A stretch of DNA of 64,000 bases from Cryptomeria japonica (Eukaryota > Streptophyta > Pinopsida > Cupressales > Cupressaceae), in contig NC_081414.1 of the NCBI RefSeq assembly GCF_030272615.1, positions 336,243,927 through 336,307,926 of the forward strand, given 5' to 3'. Made by a program: the position numbers and the translations under genes. The notes beneath the pieces were generated by a model. That model saw only the letters and a program-made list of their open reading frames with translations, did not search any database and was not told the origin of the DNA. This document shows, in pieces, positions 8,813 through 20,140 of this stretch (position 1 is its first letter; every line of letters begins with the position of its first letter).

Positions 8813-11674
8813 ATGAGTTTTACAACAATTAGTCCTACTTACACTATTCCCGTTAGACGAAGCCTTAGAATTAAGTCCTTCCAAGGTTTAATTACTGAGG
8901 AGATGGAACCTAATTTGAATGGTCTTTTTAACGAGGACATGGGTAATTCCTCTAATCCTCTTAATGATGAAGAAGCTCTCCATGAGGTTTCTGTAGAACA
9001 ACTTTCAAAATTGGATAACCAATTTGATGATTTTCGACAATGGATGTCTCAAGAATACCCTGATAGTCAAGCTCTTCCTTTAATTGAGGGTCTAAAACGT
9101 ATGGTTCAAAGTGATAAGAATGGAATTGATATTTTGCGTGGTATTGCACACATTGTGGATTCAAATGTGATGCCTATGAAAAGTTGTGCCGAAACCTTAG
9201 GTTATACACAACCTCCTACTCAAGACAATCATTCTATTCCTTTGACGACTCCTATTGCTAGTATACCTACTTTTACATCAAACATAATGACTACTTCAAC
9301 ACAAGACATTCCTCCTATGATCACCAGTCATGGGGGCAATCCCTCTTCTTCAATTAACCCTCTTCCTTCATTCAATCCAACTTCTTCATTCATTCCTTCA
9401 ATGAGTGTTCCTATTATATCACCACAAATGAACATGACGCAAGGGGGCAACTCGTTTAATCATTCCATTCCTCCTTGTAGTGTTCCTCCTGTCCAACCAT
9501 CTCCTATGACTAACTATCATAGTGTCCCACAACCTTACTCTCTACCTTCTTTCAATAACATAACACCTCCATCACAATCTAACACGTCTAATATGAACTC
9601 TTCGACTGAAGCGACCATTAACAATCTTGCACAAATTGTCTCTTCTTTACAGCAACAAATTGCCTCTATGAATCAGTCTAAGTTTAGTGTGCCCACATTT
9701 GATGTTGCGAGTCCACTTTCTCTTCACATTGTTCGAGCTATTCCCCATAAACATGTTGAAATTCCGCATTTGGAGCTTTATAATGGTAAGGGTGATCCTC
9801 TAACACATGTTAAGACCTTTCAAACAATATGTACTGATTTTGCTTATGACCAAAGGTTGCTTGCAAAATTGTTTACTAGAACATTAAGAGACAAAGCCCT
9901 AGAATGGTATTGCTCGTTGCCTTCCTATTCTATTACTTCTTTCGAACAACTTGCAAATGCTTTCATTCAACAATTTCAAAACAATATAAGTCCTAAAGTT
10001 ACTTTGATTGATTTAATGCATTGTAAACAAGGTGTTAAAGAAAAAGTGACTGATTTCATTGGTAGATATAAGCATTTGTATGCTCAAATTTCTTTTCCAG
10101 TGCCTGACAATGATATTCAAAGAATCTTTATTTCTAATTTACAAAAAGACATTAGAGAAAAACTCCTGTTTTCTGAGTTTACTTCTTTCCAACAGTTGTG
10201 CGCAACTCTTCACAATTATCAACTAACTGTGAGTCAAATGGAACAATCACATCCTATGACTCCGAGTGATAAGGTTGATAGTAGTCAACAACCATTTGGG
10301 AAGTTTAAACCGAACATAGAGTCCATTAAATTCAATGAAAACATCATCAACAACAATGTGAATGCAGCATCAGGTGTGTCGCCTATTTCTAAGTTTTTCA
10401 AGAAAGAAAGAAAGTTTACTCCTTTGAATGAATCATTGCATAGTATTATGAATAAGTTATTGGAACAAAATGTGCTTACTCTTCCTCCTATAAGACAAAT
10501 TGATCCTACAAAGATTAATTCACCCTATTTTGATAACAAATCTTTTTGTCAATTTCATCGTCATCCTGGGCATGATACTGAAAAATGTTTTGCTTTAAAG
10601 GGTAAAATTCAAGATTTGATTGATAATAATACTATTTCTGTTTCTGGAGTGAATGATAAAGGCAATACATCTGTAGCTCCTCCTAACCAAAATCTTCAGA
10701 TTTTTACTGATCCATTACCTTCTCATACCTCTAATGCGATTGATACTACTGATTCCTCTGTCTCACCTGATGATCTTGTGTCCATGACTCCGAATGTGAT
10801 TAACTTTGTAGAGCAGCAAAAAATCCCTAAAGAACCTTCCATCACATTTGATTCCAGTGAAACTATCAGGGCACCTGATGGTCCTTTATATATAGTTGCA
10901 AAAGTCAAGAACACACCTTTCCGTGGAGTGCTTATTGATCCTTCTTGTATGGTTAATGTCATTACTGAAGAATTTCTTTTTACTTTGCAATTGAATCAAG
11001 TTATCTATGACAAAACAGATGTGGTTGTGAAACTATTTGATGCATTTTCTTCTCCTGCAATTGGTTCTATTACATTACCTATTGAGGTCCATAACAAATC
11101 CCTTGAGGTGAACTTTGCTATTATTCCATCTTCCGAACAATTTCGTGTGAAGCTAGGCTATCCTTGGCTATCTTCCATGAAAGCTATCGCTTCTCCTATT
11201 CACAAGTGTTTGAAATTTCCCCATAATGGTGAAGTTGTTACTATCAATCATAGTCTCTTTAAACCAGCTGAAAGAACTTCTAGCGTTCCTCTTGATTACT
11301 TTTGGCCTAAACAATTCCAATCTCTTCCTCCACGAAGTGATCATCTTTTCAAATCTTATCAAAAGTGGAAAACAGATATGATCCTATCTCTAAGTGAACC
11401 TAGAACACCCAAACTTGACATTCCTATCATTCTTGAGAAGGAAGTTCTTCCTTTGAAAGATAAAACTAATGTCTTTCCTCAGGAAGATTCCCAACCCATC
11501 CCTATGGATGTGACTATGCCTATGATTAATAAACTTCCTAAAAGTAGACCTATCCCTCCTCGTCATGATGGACTTGGTCTCCTTCCAAAACCAAATATTC
11601 CTCCTTTATATGGAGCAGTTCCTCCTCCTTCCTCTTGTGGAGAGAAGAGATCTTCCTCTTCTCCTATTGTTTAG
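8813..11674 (+). CDS. Gypsy gag-protease polyprotein (953 aa, ends at an in-frame TAG)
   Basis: This would form the retroelement particle and process it. Residues 1-320 are an acidic helical start followed by a Pro/Ser/Thr/Asn-rich spacer. About 320-490 is a retrotransposon gag core (LELYNGKGDPLTHVKTF, then ALEWYCSLP and LMHCKQG). A zinc-knuckle variant at about 579-592 reads CQFHRHPGHDTEKC, with HPGH in place of the usual Cys-Gly-His spacing. About 690-800 is retropepsin-like, with catalytic Asp in LIDPSCMVNVI at residue 709; the normal Asp-Ser/Thr-Gly is Asp-Pro-Ser, so activity is doubtful. The ATG at 8813 is the first in frame and follows a splice-acceptor-like TTTCTTTAG. The frame continues past the TAG to 12244. 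No polymerase or integrase follows. It is long for a gag and intact for 953 codons, which fits a recently mobile element. Confidence 0.88.
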   Translation: MSFTTISPTYTIPVRRSLRIKSFQGLITEEMEPNLNGLFNEDMGNSSNPLNDEEALHEVSVEQLSKLDNQFDDFRQWMSQEYPDSQALPLIEGLKRMVQSDKNGIDILRGIAHIVDSNVMPMKSCAETLGYTQPPTQDNHSIPLTTPIASIPTFTSNIMTTSTQDIPPMITSHGGNPSSSINPLPSFNPTSSFIPSMSVPIISPQMNMTQGGNSFNHSIPPCSVPPVQPSPMTNYHSVPQPYSLPSFNNITPPSQSNTSNMNSSTEATINNLAQIVSSLQQQIASMNQSKFSVPTFDVASPLSLHIVRAIPHKHVEIPHLELYNGKGDPLTHVKTFQTICTDFAYDQRLLAKLFTRTLRDKALEWYCSLPSYSITSFEQLANAFIQQFQNNISPKVTLIDLMHCKQGVKEKVTDFIGRYKHLYAQISFPVPDNDIQRIFISNLQKDIREKLLFSEFTSFQQLCATLHNYQLTVSQMEQSHPMTPSDKVDSSQQPFGKFKPNIESIKFNENIINNNVNAASGVSPISKFFKKERKFTPLNESLHSIMNKLLEQNVLTLPPIRQIDPTKINSPYFDNKSFCQFHRHPGHDTEKCFALKGKIQDLIDNNTISVSGVNDKGNTSVAPPNQNLQIFTDPLPSHTSNAIDTTDSSVSPDDLVSMTPNVINFVEQQKIPKEPSITFDSSETIRAPDGPLYIVAKVKNTPFRGVLIDPSCMVNVITEEFLFTLQLNQVIYDKTDVVVKLFDAFSSPAIGSITLPIEVHNKSLEVNFAIIPSSEQFRVKLGYPWLSSMKAIASPIHKCLKFPHNGEVVTINHSLFKPAERTSSVPLDYFWPKQFQSLPPRSDHLFKSYQKWKTDMILSLSEPRTPKLDIPIILEKEVLPLKDKTNVFPQEDSQPIPMDVTMPMINKLPKSRPIPPRHDGLGLLPKPNIPPLYGAVPPPSSCGEKRSSSSPIV

Positions 11675-12244
11675 CCTAAGAGACCACAACCTAAACACCC
11701 AAGTGATAAGGATGAGAACATTCCTCCTCCTCAATCTTCTCAACTTCCTACTAAGACTAGACGAAATCGTTCTGCACGTGAACGCCGGCGAAAGCGTCGT
11801 CTTAGAGCTCAAACTTTGCAATCCCCAAAAACACCTTCAACAAGCATTATTCCATTTTCTCCTCAGTTGATGATTGAGCCGAAATATCCTAAACATAAGA
11901 TGCATGATGGTCTTGATCCTGTGCGAGTTAAACATCCTATTTTTATAAATCTTGATGATGATATAGATGAAAATGTTATTCATGATGAAAATGCTACTTC
12001 TCCTGTTCATTCTGATAGTGAATATGAACTTGTTGATATTGATAACCATTTATCTAACGAATTTTCTAAAGCACTTATCCTAGCTCCTAGACAAGAACAC
12101 CGTGGCTTGGGATATGAACATAGCGCTTGTTTGGATCTTGCGATAGCTCCATCTGCTGTGTTGGATGTTCCTCCTCTAGCGTGTTCCCTGCCTTCCCGAA
12201 ATACTGATCAGCAAGATCGGGGGGTAGATGACGTGCTAGACTAG
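11675..12244 (+). pseudogene. In-frame continuation of the Gypsy polyprotein after a TAG
   Basis: The same frame as 8813-11674 stays open for a further 189 codons to a TAG at 12242-12244. It encodes a strongly basic patch (about 11761-11815, Arg-rich, RRNRSARERRRKRRLRAQ type), then an acidic Asp/Glu/His segment with no recognised domain. Either one point mutation made a stop in a single ~1143-codon ORF, or the TAG is read through. The basic patch could bind nucleic acid or act in nuclear import (inference). No RT or integrase motif is present. Confidence 0.65.
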
Positions 12245-12975
12245 TTTCATTAGCATAGCAGATTCTCTCCCCCTCTCTTTTGTTACTTCTTCTATGTGTT
12301 ATTCTCATTCTTCTATTTGTTGTCCTTAGTGTTGTCTACTTGAGGACGATGCAAAGCATTGAGATCTCTCGATCTCTCTCATGTTGACTCAAAAGACACA
12401 TGTGTTCCCTTCTTCTAGTTGACCTTCCTTGATTGGGGAATGAAGAACAATTATGCATACATACATATGATATACATGAATTATCATACAGCATACTGAC
12501 CCCGAGGAAAGCGAAGTCACCTCGTGCTTTGTGTTTTGTGTCTATTATCCTTGGGCTTATCTCACACTTGGGGGCTAAATCCTTGTGATAACGTGCTCCT
12601 TTCCCTTTTTCATTTTCTTATATGTATCACTACCTTAAAGCAATCACCCCCGGTGAGGCGTGTGCGATCGCTTTAATGTAGGGGGGCATACATCCCGTCC
12701 ATATCTTTTCAAGATACTTGAAAATTTCTTTACAAATTTAGCTTTGTCTTGAAAATTTTTGATATCTTTCTTGCATGACTCATAGTGAGGGAACCTTACT
12801 ACTGACAGTCATGGTTCTCCCTCGTGATCTTCCCTTTTACTTTGTCAATCGAAGTTGTAAGATCCTTAGTCCACTGGGGGCTTGGTGTATCTTGCCTCCT
12901 TGACGTGGTGAAAGTTTTTCAATGTTGTTTCCTTGTACTTTACCGGAAGTATGAGCGTACGCTTATACTCCCGCT
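12245..12975 (+). other. 3' untranslated region of the Gypsy element
   Basis: Non-coding. 12300-12420 (TTGTCTACTTGAGGAC...GACACATG) has a diverged relative at 32435-32580. Short imperfect inverted repeats occur around the AAAGCAATCA...GATCGCTTT segment at 12637-12678. Confidence 0.7.
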
Positions 12976-12990
12976 AAAGTGGGGGCTAAA
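12976..12990 (+). other. Polypurine tract of the Gypsy element
   Basis: AAAGTGGGGGCTAAA directly abuts the 3' LTR start (TGTAGC), the position for plus-strand priming. Confidence 0.75.
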
Positions 12991-14259
12991 TGTAGCATCC
13001 TAAAATTGCGATAGTTGCAATTTCGACCGCATTTGGGTCTTCACGATGGCGACGCAACACTAAACCTGAATGGAGACCCCGAAACTTGCTCATGACACCA
13101 AAAACTGCATTTTTCCAGCACCCTGGCCTGATCCTCCTTGCACCTTGCTGTCCCGGGAGGTGGGACCAGAGCGCCCAGCGCCCTGGTCCTTCAGGACCAG
13201 GGCGCCCAGCGCACTGGTCCCCCAGGACCATGGCGCCCAGCGCCCTGGTCCCTGGCCCTATTTTGGGCCCGGTCTCCTATGGGACTTCGGGCCTTTTTGT
13301 TTGCAAATTGGAAAATAACATTTCCTGGTCGGCCTAAGGTCGGGAAAATTAGTCTTTTAACCCTTATTGGCAAGTATATAAACTACTTTTCCTCTCTCAT
13401 TTGAAGAAGAGGATGAAAAAAGGTGAAAACGATATTCAAACATTCAAGCATTCAAGCATTCAAGCATTCCTTCAAGCAATTGATCATTCTAAGTGTCCAT
13501 TCAAGGCTAAGTGTTGCATTCAAGACAAGGATTCAACCATTGAAGAGGAGATCACTTACAACACATTACATGCTACAACATACAACATACAACAAACAAC
13601 AACATCTATACCTTCGCATATAAGGATACAAACATCCTTACAACAAGGTATTAGTACTTGTTTTACATTACATTTACAGCATTTCTCATTTCTTGGTTAA
13701 TTCCAAAACCGGGGTTTGACCTAAGGGCAAACCCCTAATCCCTAACCCCCCAATCGTCTTCGCTTTTCTGTGTGTAGGTTGCAGGTACACGGCTGAAATT
13801 GAAGATCTGGAATCCTTGTGCAGAGACAAACAGATCCCCCTTCGTTTCGCGGATTTTTCGGAGGACCGTGTGCATGCCAGGCGCCATCGTCCTGTCAACT
13901 TTTGCTCAAATTTGCAGGACAGCGCCGTCTCGACATTTTACTGCTAATTCCAGGTCCGCAACTTCATCCTATATCCCTAACTCAGTTTATAAGCGAATCT
14001 TTCTCACTTTCTATGTATTCCTAGTTCAATCTTTCCATCTACATTCTTTACAAAAGAGGGTATCCTTGCTATCACAACCCTTGAAACTCATATAGAATCC
14101 AATCTTGCATTGTGTGGGATTGGATCTTGTGGGTTTCAACCCCTCTTTTGAATGTAAAGTCCCTCCTAAGTGAAAACCATCAACCCTAGTGACTCTCCCT
14201 TCTCCCTCCTCGGAGTTGGGGAGGGGAGAACGACTAGGGTTCGATTTTTCCGCTTTACA
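12991..14259 (+). repeat. 3' LTR of the Gypsy element
   Basis: 1269 bp, TGTAGCATCC...CGCTTTACA, about 97.5% identical by eye to 6360-7629. The palindrome (13178-13205) and TATA-like box (13375-13381) are kept. Confidence 0.93.
13178..13205. repeat. Perfect 13-bp inverted repeat in the 3' LTR
   Basis: Same GCGCCCTGGTCCT arm, TC loop and reverse-complement arm as at 6547-6574, although adjacent bases differ between the LTRs. Confidence 0.9.
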
Positions 14260-14264
14260 TGGAG
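14260..14264. repeat. Right TSD (TGGAG) of the Gypsy element
   Basis: Exact copy of 6355-6359. Confidence 0.92.
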
Positions 14265-16316
14265 CTACTCATTACTTCTTTTTCAATTTTACTAGCTGCA
14301 TGTTCCAAAAGTAACATCCATATGCTTATTATCTCTATCCAATTTTAATGAGTGTTTGAGTAAACTTACTTTCCTATAACTCACTATTTGATTTTAGTTT
14401 GACACAAATTCTTGTGGTAATTTGCATGCAATTGAAAGTGGGTGGGGAATTTAGTGCTACACATTTCATATTCTACACTTTCTCCTCTTTGTTTTTGACT
14501 CAATCAAATGCAATTATTTGTTATCCAATGATAAAGATATGCATGGTGTGATTTTTGTTGAAGTAGACATATAACCTTAATCTTATATATTTTTCATATT
14601 ATAGATCTCAATGTATTTTGATCTAGAATTCTATTCTATGTTAAATTCAAAATTATTAGGGTTGGAATTATTAATGTCTTAATATTAGTTTATAAATTCA
14701 ACATCAATGATAAATATTACAAACAAAAATAAGTTATTTAGTATAGAATTTTATTTCTATATGAGATTAAGTATTATTAGCCAGTAGCATATTCTTTTAT
14801 GAAGATGCATGCCTCAAAATTTTGATGATTTACACGAGGAATTTATATTAAGAAGATGTTCATACAATAAGGATGAAATTTCTTATGGAACTTAGAACTC
14901 AATCACAAGAGTTGTAAATGAAACACAAGAAAATGCCAATTCTTAAACTATGAAGAAGAGTCTATTATGAAAATATAAAAAATTCCCATACATATATACA
15001 CATACATATAATTATAATTTAAGTTTATTCTTCTTTAATTAATTGAATTTTAAAGGTTTGACAGGTTATTGCATTTTTTCTTGAATTTGACAAGGGTTAT
15101 AGGTAATTGATTAAAAATTAAAAGAAAATAAATTACAAATAAACTATAAATTTATGTTCGTTGCACCCTTCTAGCAGCACAACGCTAACCGCATGAAATT
15201 CTAAGATCCAACACAAACCGCCTAAAACCCTGGCGAGCCCAGATATTCTAAGAAGCCACCATATCATCAATATATGGTGAACATTGTGCCTCTTGAAACC
15301 ACGATCTTGGGGAATTTACTCTGTATGTCTTTTTTTGTACATTGAAAAACACACCATGTTTTGTTGAAACATTTATAGTGCAAAGGATGATTCTACATGT
15401 TTCTTCACTTTGAACTGATGGGCAATATTTTCCAGTGAAGACCCAATTGATTCTGATGCACTATAATTTTGCATTACGAGTGAAAGCCTTCAAAATTGGT
15501 AGGTTTTAGCGATGCTTTGTTTTCTAATTTTTTTCTTCCTGAATTAAATGCCATTTAATAGCGTAGCCTAGATATTGAGTGGGATCCTTATATTTAGGGT
15601 TTTATCTCTGAAGTTTTAGACTATGTGGATGGTTAGATGTTTTTAGCTATAATGTGGGTGTAAATGATGACAATTGAATAAACTCAGCGGTGGCTAATGC
15701 ATACTGCAGATGGGTCAGAATTTGATGCTCCTGATACATCGTTTATGTCATTAGGGTTTTGGGTTTTGGGTTTTGTTTGCGATCTTATATGTTTCCTTTG
15801 TTTGTTGTCTGTTTTTGATGTGTGAAACTAATTTATCCCATATTTTAGGTTAGGGCGATGGTAAAATTGATGGTGTTAAGGCTGTCTCTTTCTTAGAATC
15901 TTCTTACATCTGTTTCTGCTGTTTCTTTTTTCTATAGTTGTATGCTACAGTTTTTGCTTTATTCTCGCCGTCTTCTCGCGTTCTGATGTTTTCTCGCTGT
16001 GAGATTTCAAGGTTATTGGTTATAAGTGTTTGTTAAAATGTTTATTCAGGCAAATGGACTAATAAAGCGTTTATCACGGTTTTTAAGCAAAATTTTTATT
16101 CATAAATTGTTTCTGCAAGACAGCTTCTTGGCTGAAGTGTATTCATTTTCACTTCAGGCACTTAATTATAACTTGCTATATGAATTCCTGTCACACTCAC
16201 CTACCTTGATCCCATGAACTGTTGGCCCTTTTTGATTGGATACAATCCTTGATTATTAAGGGTCTGATACCCCCTTAAATTAAGCGGTTTTCCATCATTA
16301 CATGTTATCTGTAAGT
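14265..16316. other. AT-rich then intron-like unassigned DNA
   Basis: 14265-15155 is AT-rich with nothing recognisable. From about 15160 base composition is more balanced, and 15480-16100 is T-rich, with TTAGGGTTTTGGGTTTTGGG at 15751-15771, typical of plant untranslated leaders and first introns. No ORF with recognisable content was found. It could be the edge of an untranslated or intronic region of a decayed gene, but no exon can be supported. Confidence 0.3.
16140..16260. repeat. Dispersed duplicate A (partner at 18897-19015)
   Basis: CACTTCAGGCACTTA(A/T)TTATAACTT...ACTCACCTAC...TGTGAACTG/GGCCCTTT...TGGATACA is shared with 18897-19015 in the same orientation, about 2.75 kb apart, with many substitutions. 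Confidence 0.65.
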
Positions 16317-16434
16317 GTGCTATTCGTGGTTCTTAGACAATTTTTTCATCTTGCAAGATTAATTTTTCAGCACTCTGTTAGAGTACTATTGGTGATTCTT
16401 AGACAATTTTCTATCTTGCAAGATTAATTTTATA
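16317..16434. repeat. ~65-bp tandem duplication
   Basis: GT(G/A)CTATT(C/G)GTG(G/A)TTCTTAGACAATTTT...CATCTTGCAAGATTAATTTT begins at about 16317 and again at about 16382. Confidence 0.75.
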
Positions 16435-16960
16435 GTTTATCAGACTGCCAAGGGTAATCTTTGGTAATTTGTACTTTTTGGATACACTTTTTTAGAATTT
16501 TAAGTTTGCCTAGATTTTTTCGTTTGCCTGTCTGGAAAGGGAAGAATCCTTTTATCTGTGTTGTTTGATCTTTACCATTTTATTTAGGCTGGTGCATTGT
16601 CTGGAGATCTTTTTAATTTTTTCGATTCTTAAGTAATTGAAAAGTTCTAAACTGTAAGACAAGCCATTGGCAGTAATCTCATGGAGAAATTTGTAGCTCC
16701 GATTATTCAGGTCTAACTACCCTACTATACAGCCAAAATGTCACAATTCAAGAATCAAATTCCTAGTAGGTTAAGATATCTTATGGAATGTGGGTAGCAA
16801 TGAGATGTTGAAGTCTTGCAGCAGGTGTATTTACTTTTCTGAGTGCTCTGCTGATGAAAAGCTGGATCTATTATGAATCAACATTTTAGAGTGAAATTGT
16901 TGCAGACGGATTTATATTGATGGTACAGGAAAGCAGAGGCCAGCTTTAAACAGCAGACAC

Positions 16961-17092
16961 AAAGAATGTTAGTCAATTCTGAGTGTAACATTTTTAAGTC
17001 TAGAATATTAAGCAACATATTAAGCATAGAAAATGTCAGTCATTTCTGAATGTTTGACACTTTTAAACCTAGAAATATAAGATTATTGTGTG
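16961..17092. repeat. ~67-bp tandem duplication
   Basis: ATGTTAGTCAATTCTGAGTG at 16966 and ATGTCAGTCATTTCTGAATG at 17033, each followed by TTTTAA(G/A)(T/C)CTAGAA. Confidence 0.7.
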
Positions 17093-17346
17093 TGATTTAA
17101 GCCATTTCCAAAACAGATGATAGATCCATTATAGGAGGTGTGCCCGCCTTGAGGCCAGATTGCATAGTAGCAATGAATGCAGAGAGGAAAGCACAAGCCA
17201 CCTGTGGTGTCTCTAACTGAGTCCGATATTTCTTTGGGATTGTATGAAAGAATTACTTATCTTGTTCTGGCCAACGGTTATGATGAATGTTTTTTTTTTT
17301 CTGTGTTGACTTTTTCTTTTTTGGTCATGATTTAACTTTTACGTCT

Positions 17347-18115
17347 GAATTCAGTATTCACGGATCCTAGTGATTAGGGTGCATAAGCTATATGTATGGT
17401 TCATCAAATGAGAAAGTGAAACATTATCTTAGGACACCTTCTTACATAGCCTCAGAGCTGTGAATGTGAGAGAGTTGAATCTGATGATGAATGCTTTTCT
17501 ACGATGAATTTGTCTTTTCAGGTTATGATATGATTCTATGTTGGAATTCACAGATATGCTAGTCTTTGTAGGGTGTGCTTATTTGGTTCATAAAATGAAG
17601 AAACAGAATTACATTTCCTCATTTGACACCTTCTTACACAGCCTCAATAATGTGGATGAGAGATACTTGAATCTGATGATGAATGCTTTCATAAGATGAG
17701 TATAACTTTTTAGGTTATGATATACCTATGTTGGAATTCACAGATATGCCAGTGTTGAGTGTGCGTATTTGGTTCATCAAATGTAGGAACAGAACATTAT
17801 CTCAGGACACCTTCTTACACAGCGTCAAAACTGTGAATGCGAGATACTTGAATCTGATGATGAATGTTTTCCTGTGATGAATCTTACTCTTCAGGTTGGA
17901 ATTTTAAACTTTATGTAGGAATTCAAGGATAATACTAATTTTTTGTAGGGTGCTTATCGATGGTTCATCAAATGAGGAAATGTAATACTGTTTTAGGACA
18001 CCTCTTTAGGACACCTCCTTACGCAACCCTAAAGCTGTGGATGAGAGAATTAAATCTGATGACAAACAATCTGTTTTTTAACGTCGATTTTTCCATTTCA
18101 GGTGCAAACTTTACC
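17347..18115. repeat. Four-copy ~188-bp tandem repeat
   Basis: Copies are marked by GGTTCAT(C/A)AAATG at 17398, 17585, 17771 and 17962 (spacings 187, 186, 191). Each has GGACACCTTCTTAC, a GAATCTGATGATGAATG stretch and a pyrimidine run with TTCAGGTT. Copies differ by scattered substitutions, so the array is old. Confidence 0.85.
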
Positions 18116-19519
18116 AATAGCATCGAGATTGCAGGTTTCAGTAAGCATGTTTCAGTAGCTGGAGTGTTTCCATTGGCTTTTTTATTAACTGAAGTCTGTT
18201 TATTTTAGCCTCAAATGATCTACGTGTCATTCCAGAGGGCCATGCCATAATCACCATTAAAATCTAGGTTTTTTTAATACTATATGGATCTTTTAGCTAT
18301 CTGTGCATAAAATTGCTGCCCTGATTTAACTCATTCAGTCCAAACTGTAATAGATATTTTGCATTACCTTGTCCACAGATACTGTCTGATGATGCTCAGA
18401 AGTGTCCCCGCAATGAATTAGATTATAAAATGTGGAACATGTGGGCAAATCTTTTTCACAAAATGAATTGGTAAAATTTGGAAACGAGTAAATTGAACTT
18501 ACTTGGAATTTGTTGCCATTCTTTTTTGATTTAGAACTTTCTTGGGAAGCCTCATCAGCCACATTGGGAACATATATTTGTATCAGATTTGTCATTACTG
18601 TTTTCGGCCATGTTTGATAGCCTGAGAAGTATTATTTCTGCTTAGAGAGTACTTGCTTTAATTTTCAACTCTTGCTATTTAGACAGGACTACACTGCAAA
18701 GGTGTTTTATTGGATTCAAGTTCTCGATAGTTTCTTTTTCAACTAGAGAAAAATTGAGCTCCATGCATATGTGATCATGTGCTTTGTGTTTTTGTACGGC
18801 ACGCTTGAGGTTTTGTGGCTTTGTAACTGCTTATAGTCAAGCTCTTTCATGTGTAATCTTGTTTGTGTTTCTATGGTATTCTCTTTGGCAAGACAGCATT
18901 CTCTCACTTCAGGCACTTATTTATAACTTTCTTTATTAATTCTAGTTACACTCACCTACAGTGATCATGTGAACTGATGGCCCTTTATGACTGGATACAC
19001 TTCTCATTGCTGATAATTTAAAATTTTGCTGAATTGGCTGAAGTTCCATCTTCTATCACAGGTAGGCACTTACCTACATTTTTGTGATGTCCCCTACTTA
19101 TCTATTTCAATATACTAAAATTGATTGATATTCATGAATTAATTATTAACAAGTATTTTTTTTCTTCTGTTAGATGATTAATTTCATGATTCATTGTTTT
19201 TAATATAGATATCAGACCCTGCTACTACTTCAATTTAAGGGAGAAGGGTTTATGTATGTTATTAAAGCGTTTAGAGACCAAATACAATAGGTTCCCTCAA
19301 AGTTTACAGATCCAAACCCTTACCTATCTTGGGTCTATAACTTCAAGGCTTATGGGTCGCTGATCCCCAGCCTATCTTAGGACTTAACCTATTGCTTGGA
19401 TTTAGACTGCCCCTCTTTGGAATATCTCATTCACAACTTCTTAACATGGTTTAGACTATAAGTATAGTAATTTCTTATGTATTATGAATATATATATATA
19501 TGAAATTAAGTATGACTGT
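18116..19519. other. Unassigned DNA
   Basis: No gene is supported. 18897-19015 is the partner of the duplicate at 16140-16260. A short (AT)n run lies near 19486-19500. ORFs at 17960-18208 and 18335-18595 have no recognisable domain, and the first lies partly in the tandem repeat. Confidence 0.3.
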
Positions 19520-19653
19520 CATACATATTGCAGTCCATATTACTATTAATTCTGCATGAAAACATTATCAGGTTTCATATATTAAACATATATATTGCAG
19601 TCCATATTACTATTAATTCTGCATGAAAACATTATCAAGTTTGATATATTAAG
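19520..19653. repeat. 67-bp tandem duplication, nearly perfect
   Basis: CATA(C/T)ATATTGCAGTCCATATTACTATTAATTC begins at 19520 and 19587. The copies differ at only a few positions, so this duplication is recent compared with its neighbours. Confidence 0.85.
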
Positions 19654-20019
19654 CATACATTCTCAGCTCATCTCCGTGCATACCACCAAGAACAAAGATG
19701 TTACTGCCTGTAACTTAATAACAGTTCTGATCCTATCAATCCATGGTGATGTTATTGGATGCTTTGATTCCTTTCTTCTAAATCTCTCAATGTGAGGGAG
19801 AGGTCACACCTCTTCATCATGCATGCCTTTTGGCAAGAGACACACCCTTTCACCATTAGCACCTTTTATAATCAGAGTTGCACTTTTATAATCAGATTTG
19901 CACTTTCTATTTAAATTAGAGCCCCACTTCTCATTTTTCAAATTCTCCCCCCCTCAAATGAGTTTCTCTTCTCCCTCTTATCATTTCATGCCTTTTGACC
20001 TTTCATTAACTATAATCAA

Positions 20020-20140
20020 ATTTTAATTATATTTAATTATATTCTTTTATATTTTAATTTTAATTTTTATATTTATTATTTTATATTTATTTTTTTATGT
20101 TTTAATTTTATTATTATTTATTATTAAATTATTTTTCAAA
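20020..20140. repeat. AT-only low-complexity tract
   Basis: Almost pure A/T (TTTTAATTTTAATTTTTATATTTATT type) for about 120 bp. Confidence 0.8.

Larger units (their letters stand above)
6360..14259 (+). mobile_element. Non-autonomous Ty3/Gypsy-type LTR retrotransposon (gag-pro only), 7.9 kb
   Basis: The element has two long LTRs (6360-7629 and 12991-14259), a perfect 5-bp TSD (TGGAG), a PBS-like site, a 1.2-kb leader, one gag-protease reading frame (8813-12244) and a polypurine tract before the 3' LTR. It has no reverse transcriptase, RNase H or integrase in any frame. The internal region is compact rather than visibly deleted, so it seems to belong to a gag-only class that relies on partner elements (inference). 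By eye the LTRs differ at about 30 substitutions plus one short indel, about 2.5%, making this the youngest datable insertion in the window. A second copy of its 3' untranslated region lies at about 32435-32580. Confidence 0.9.
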
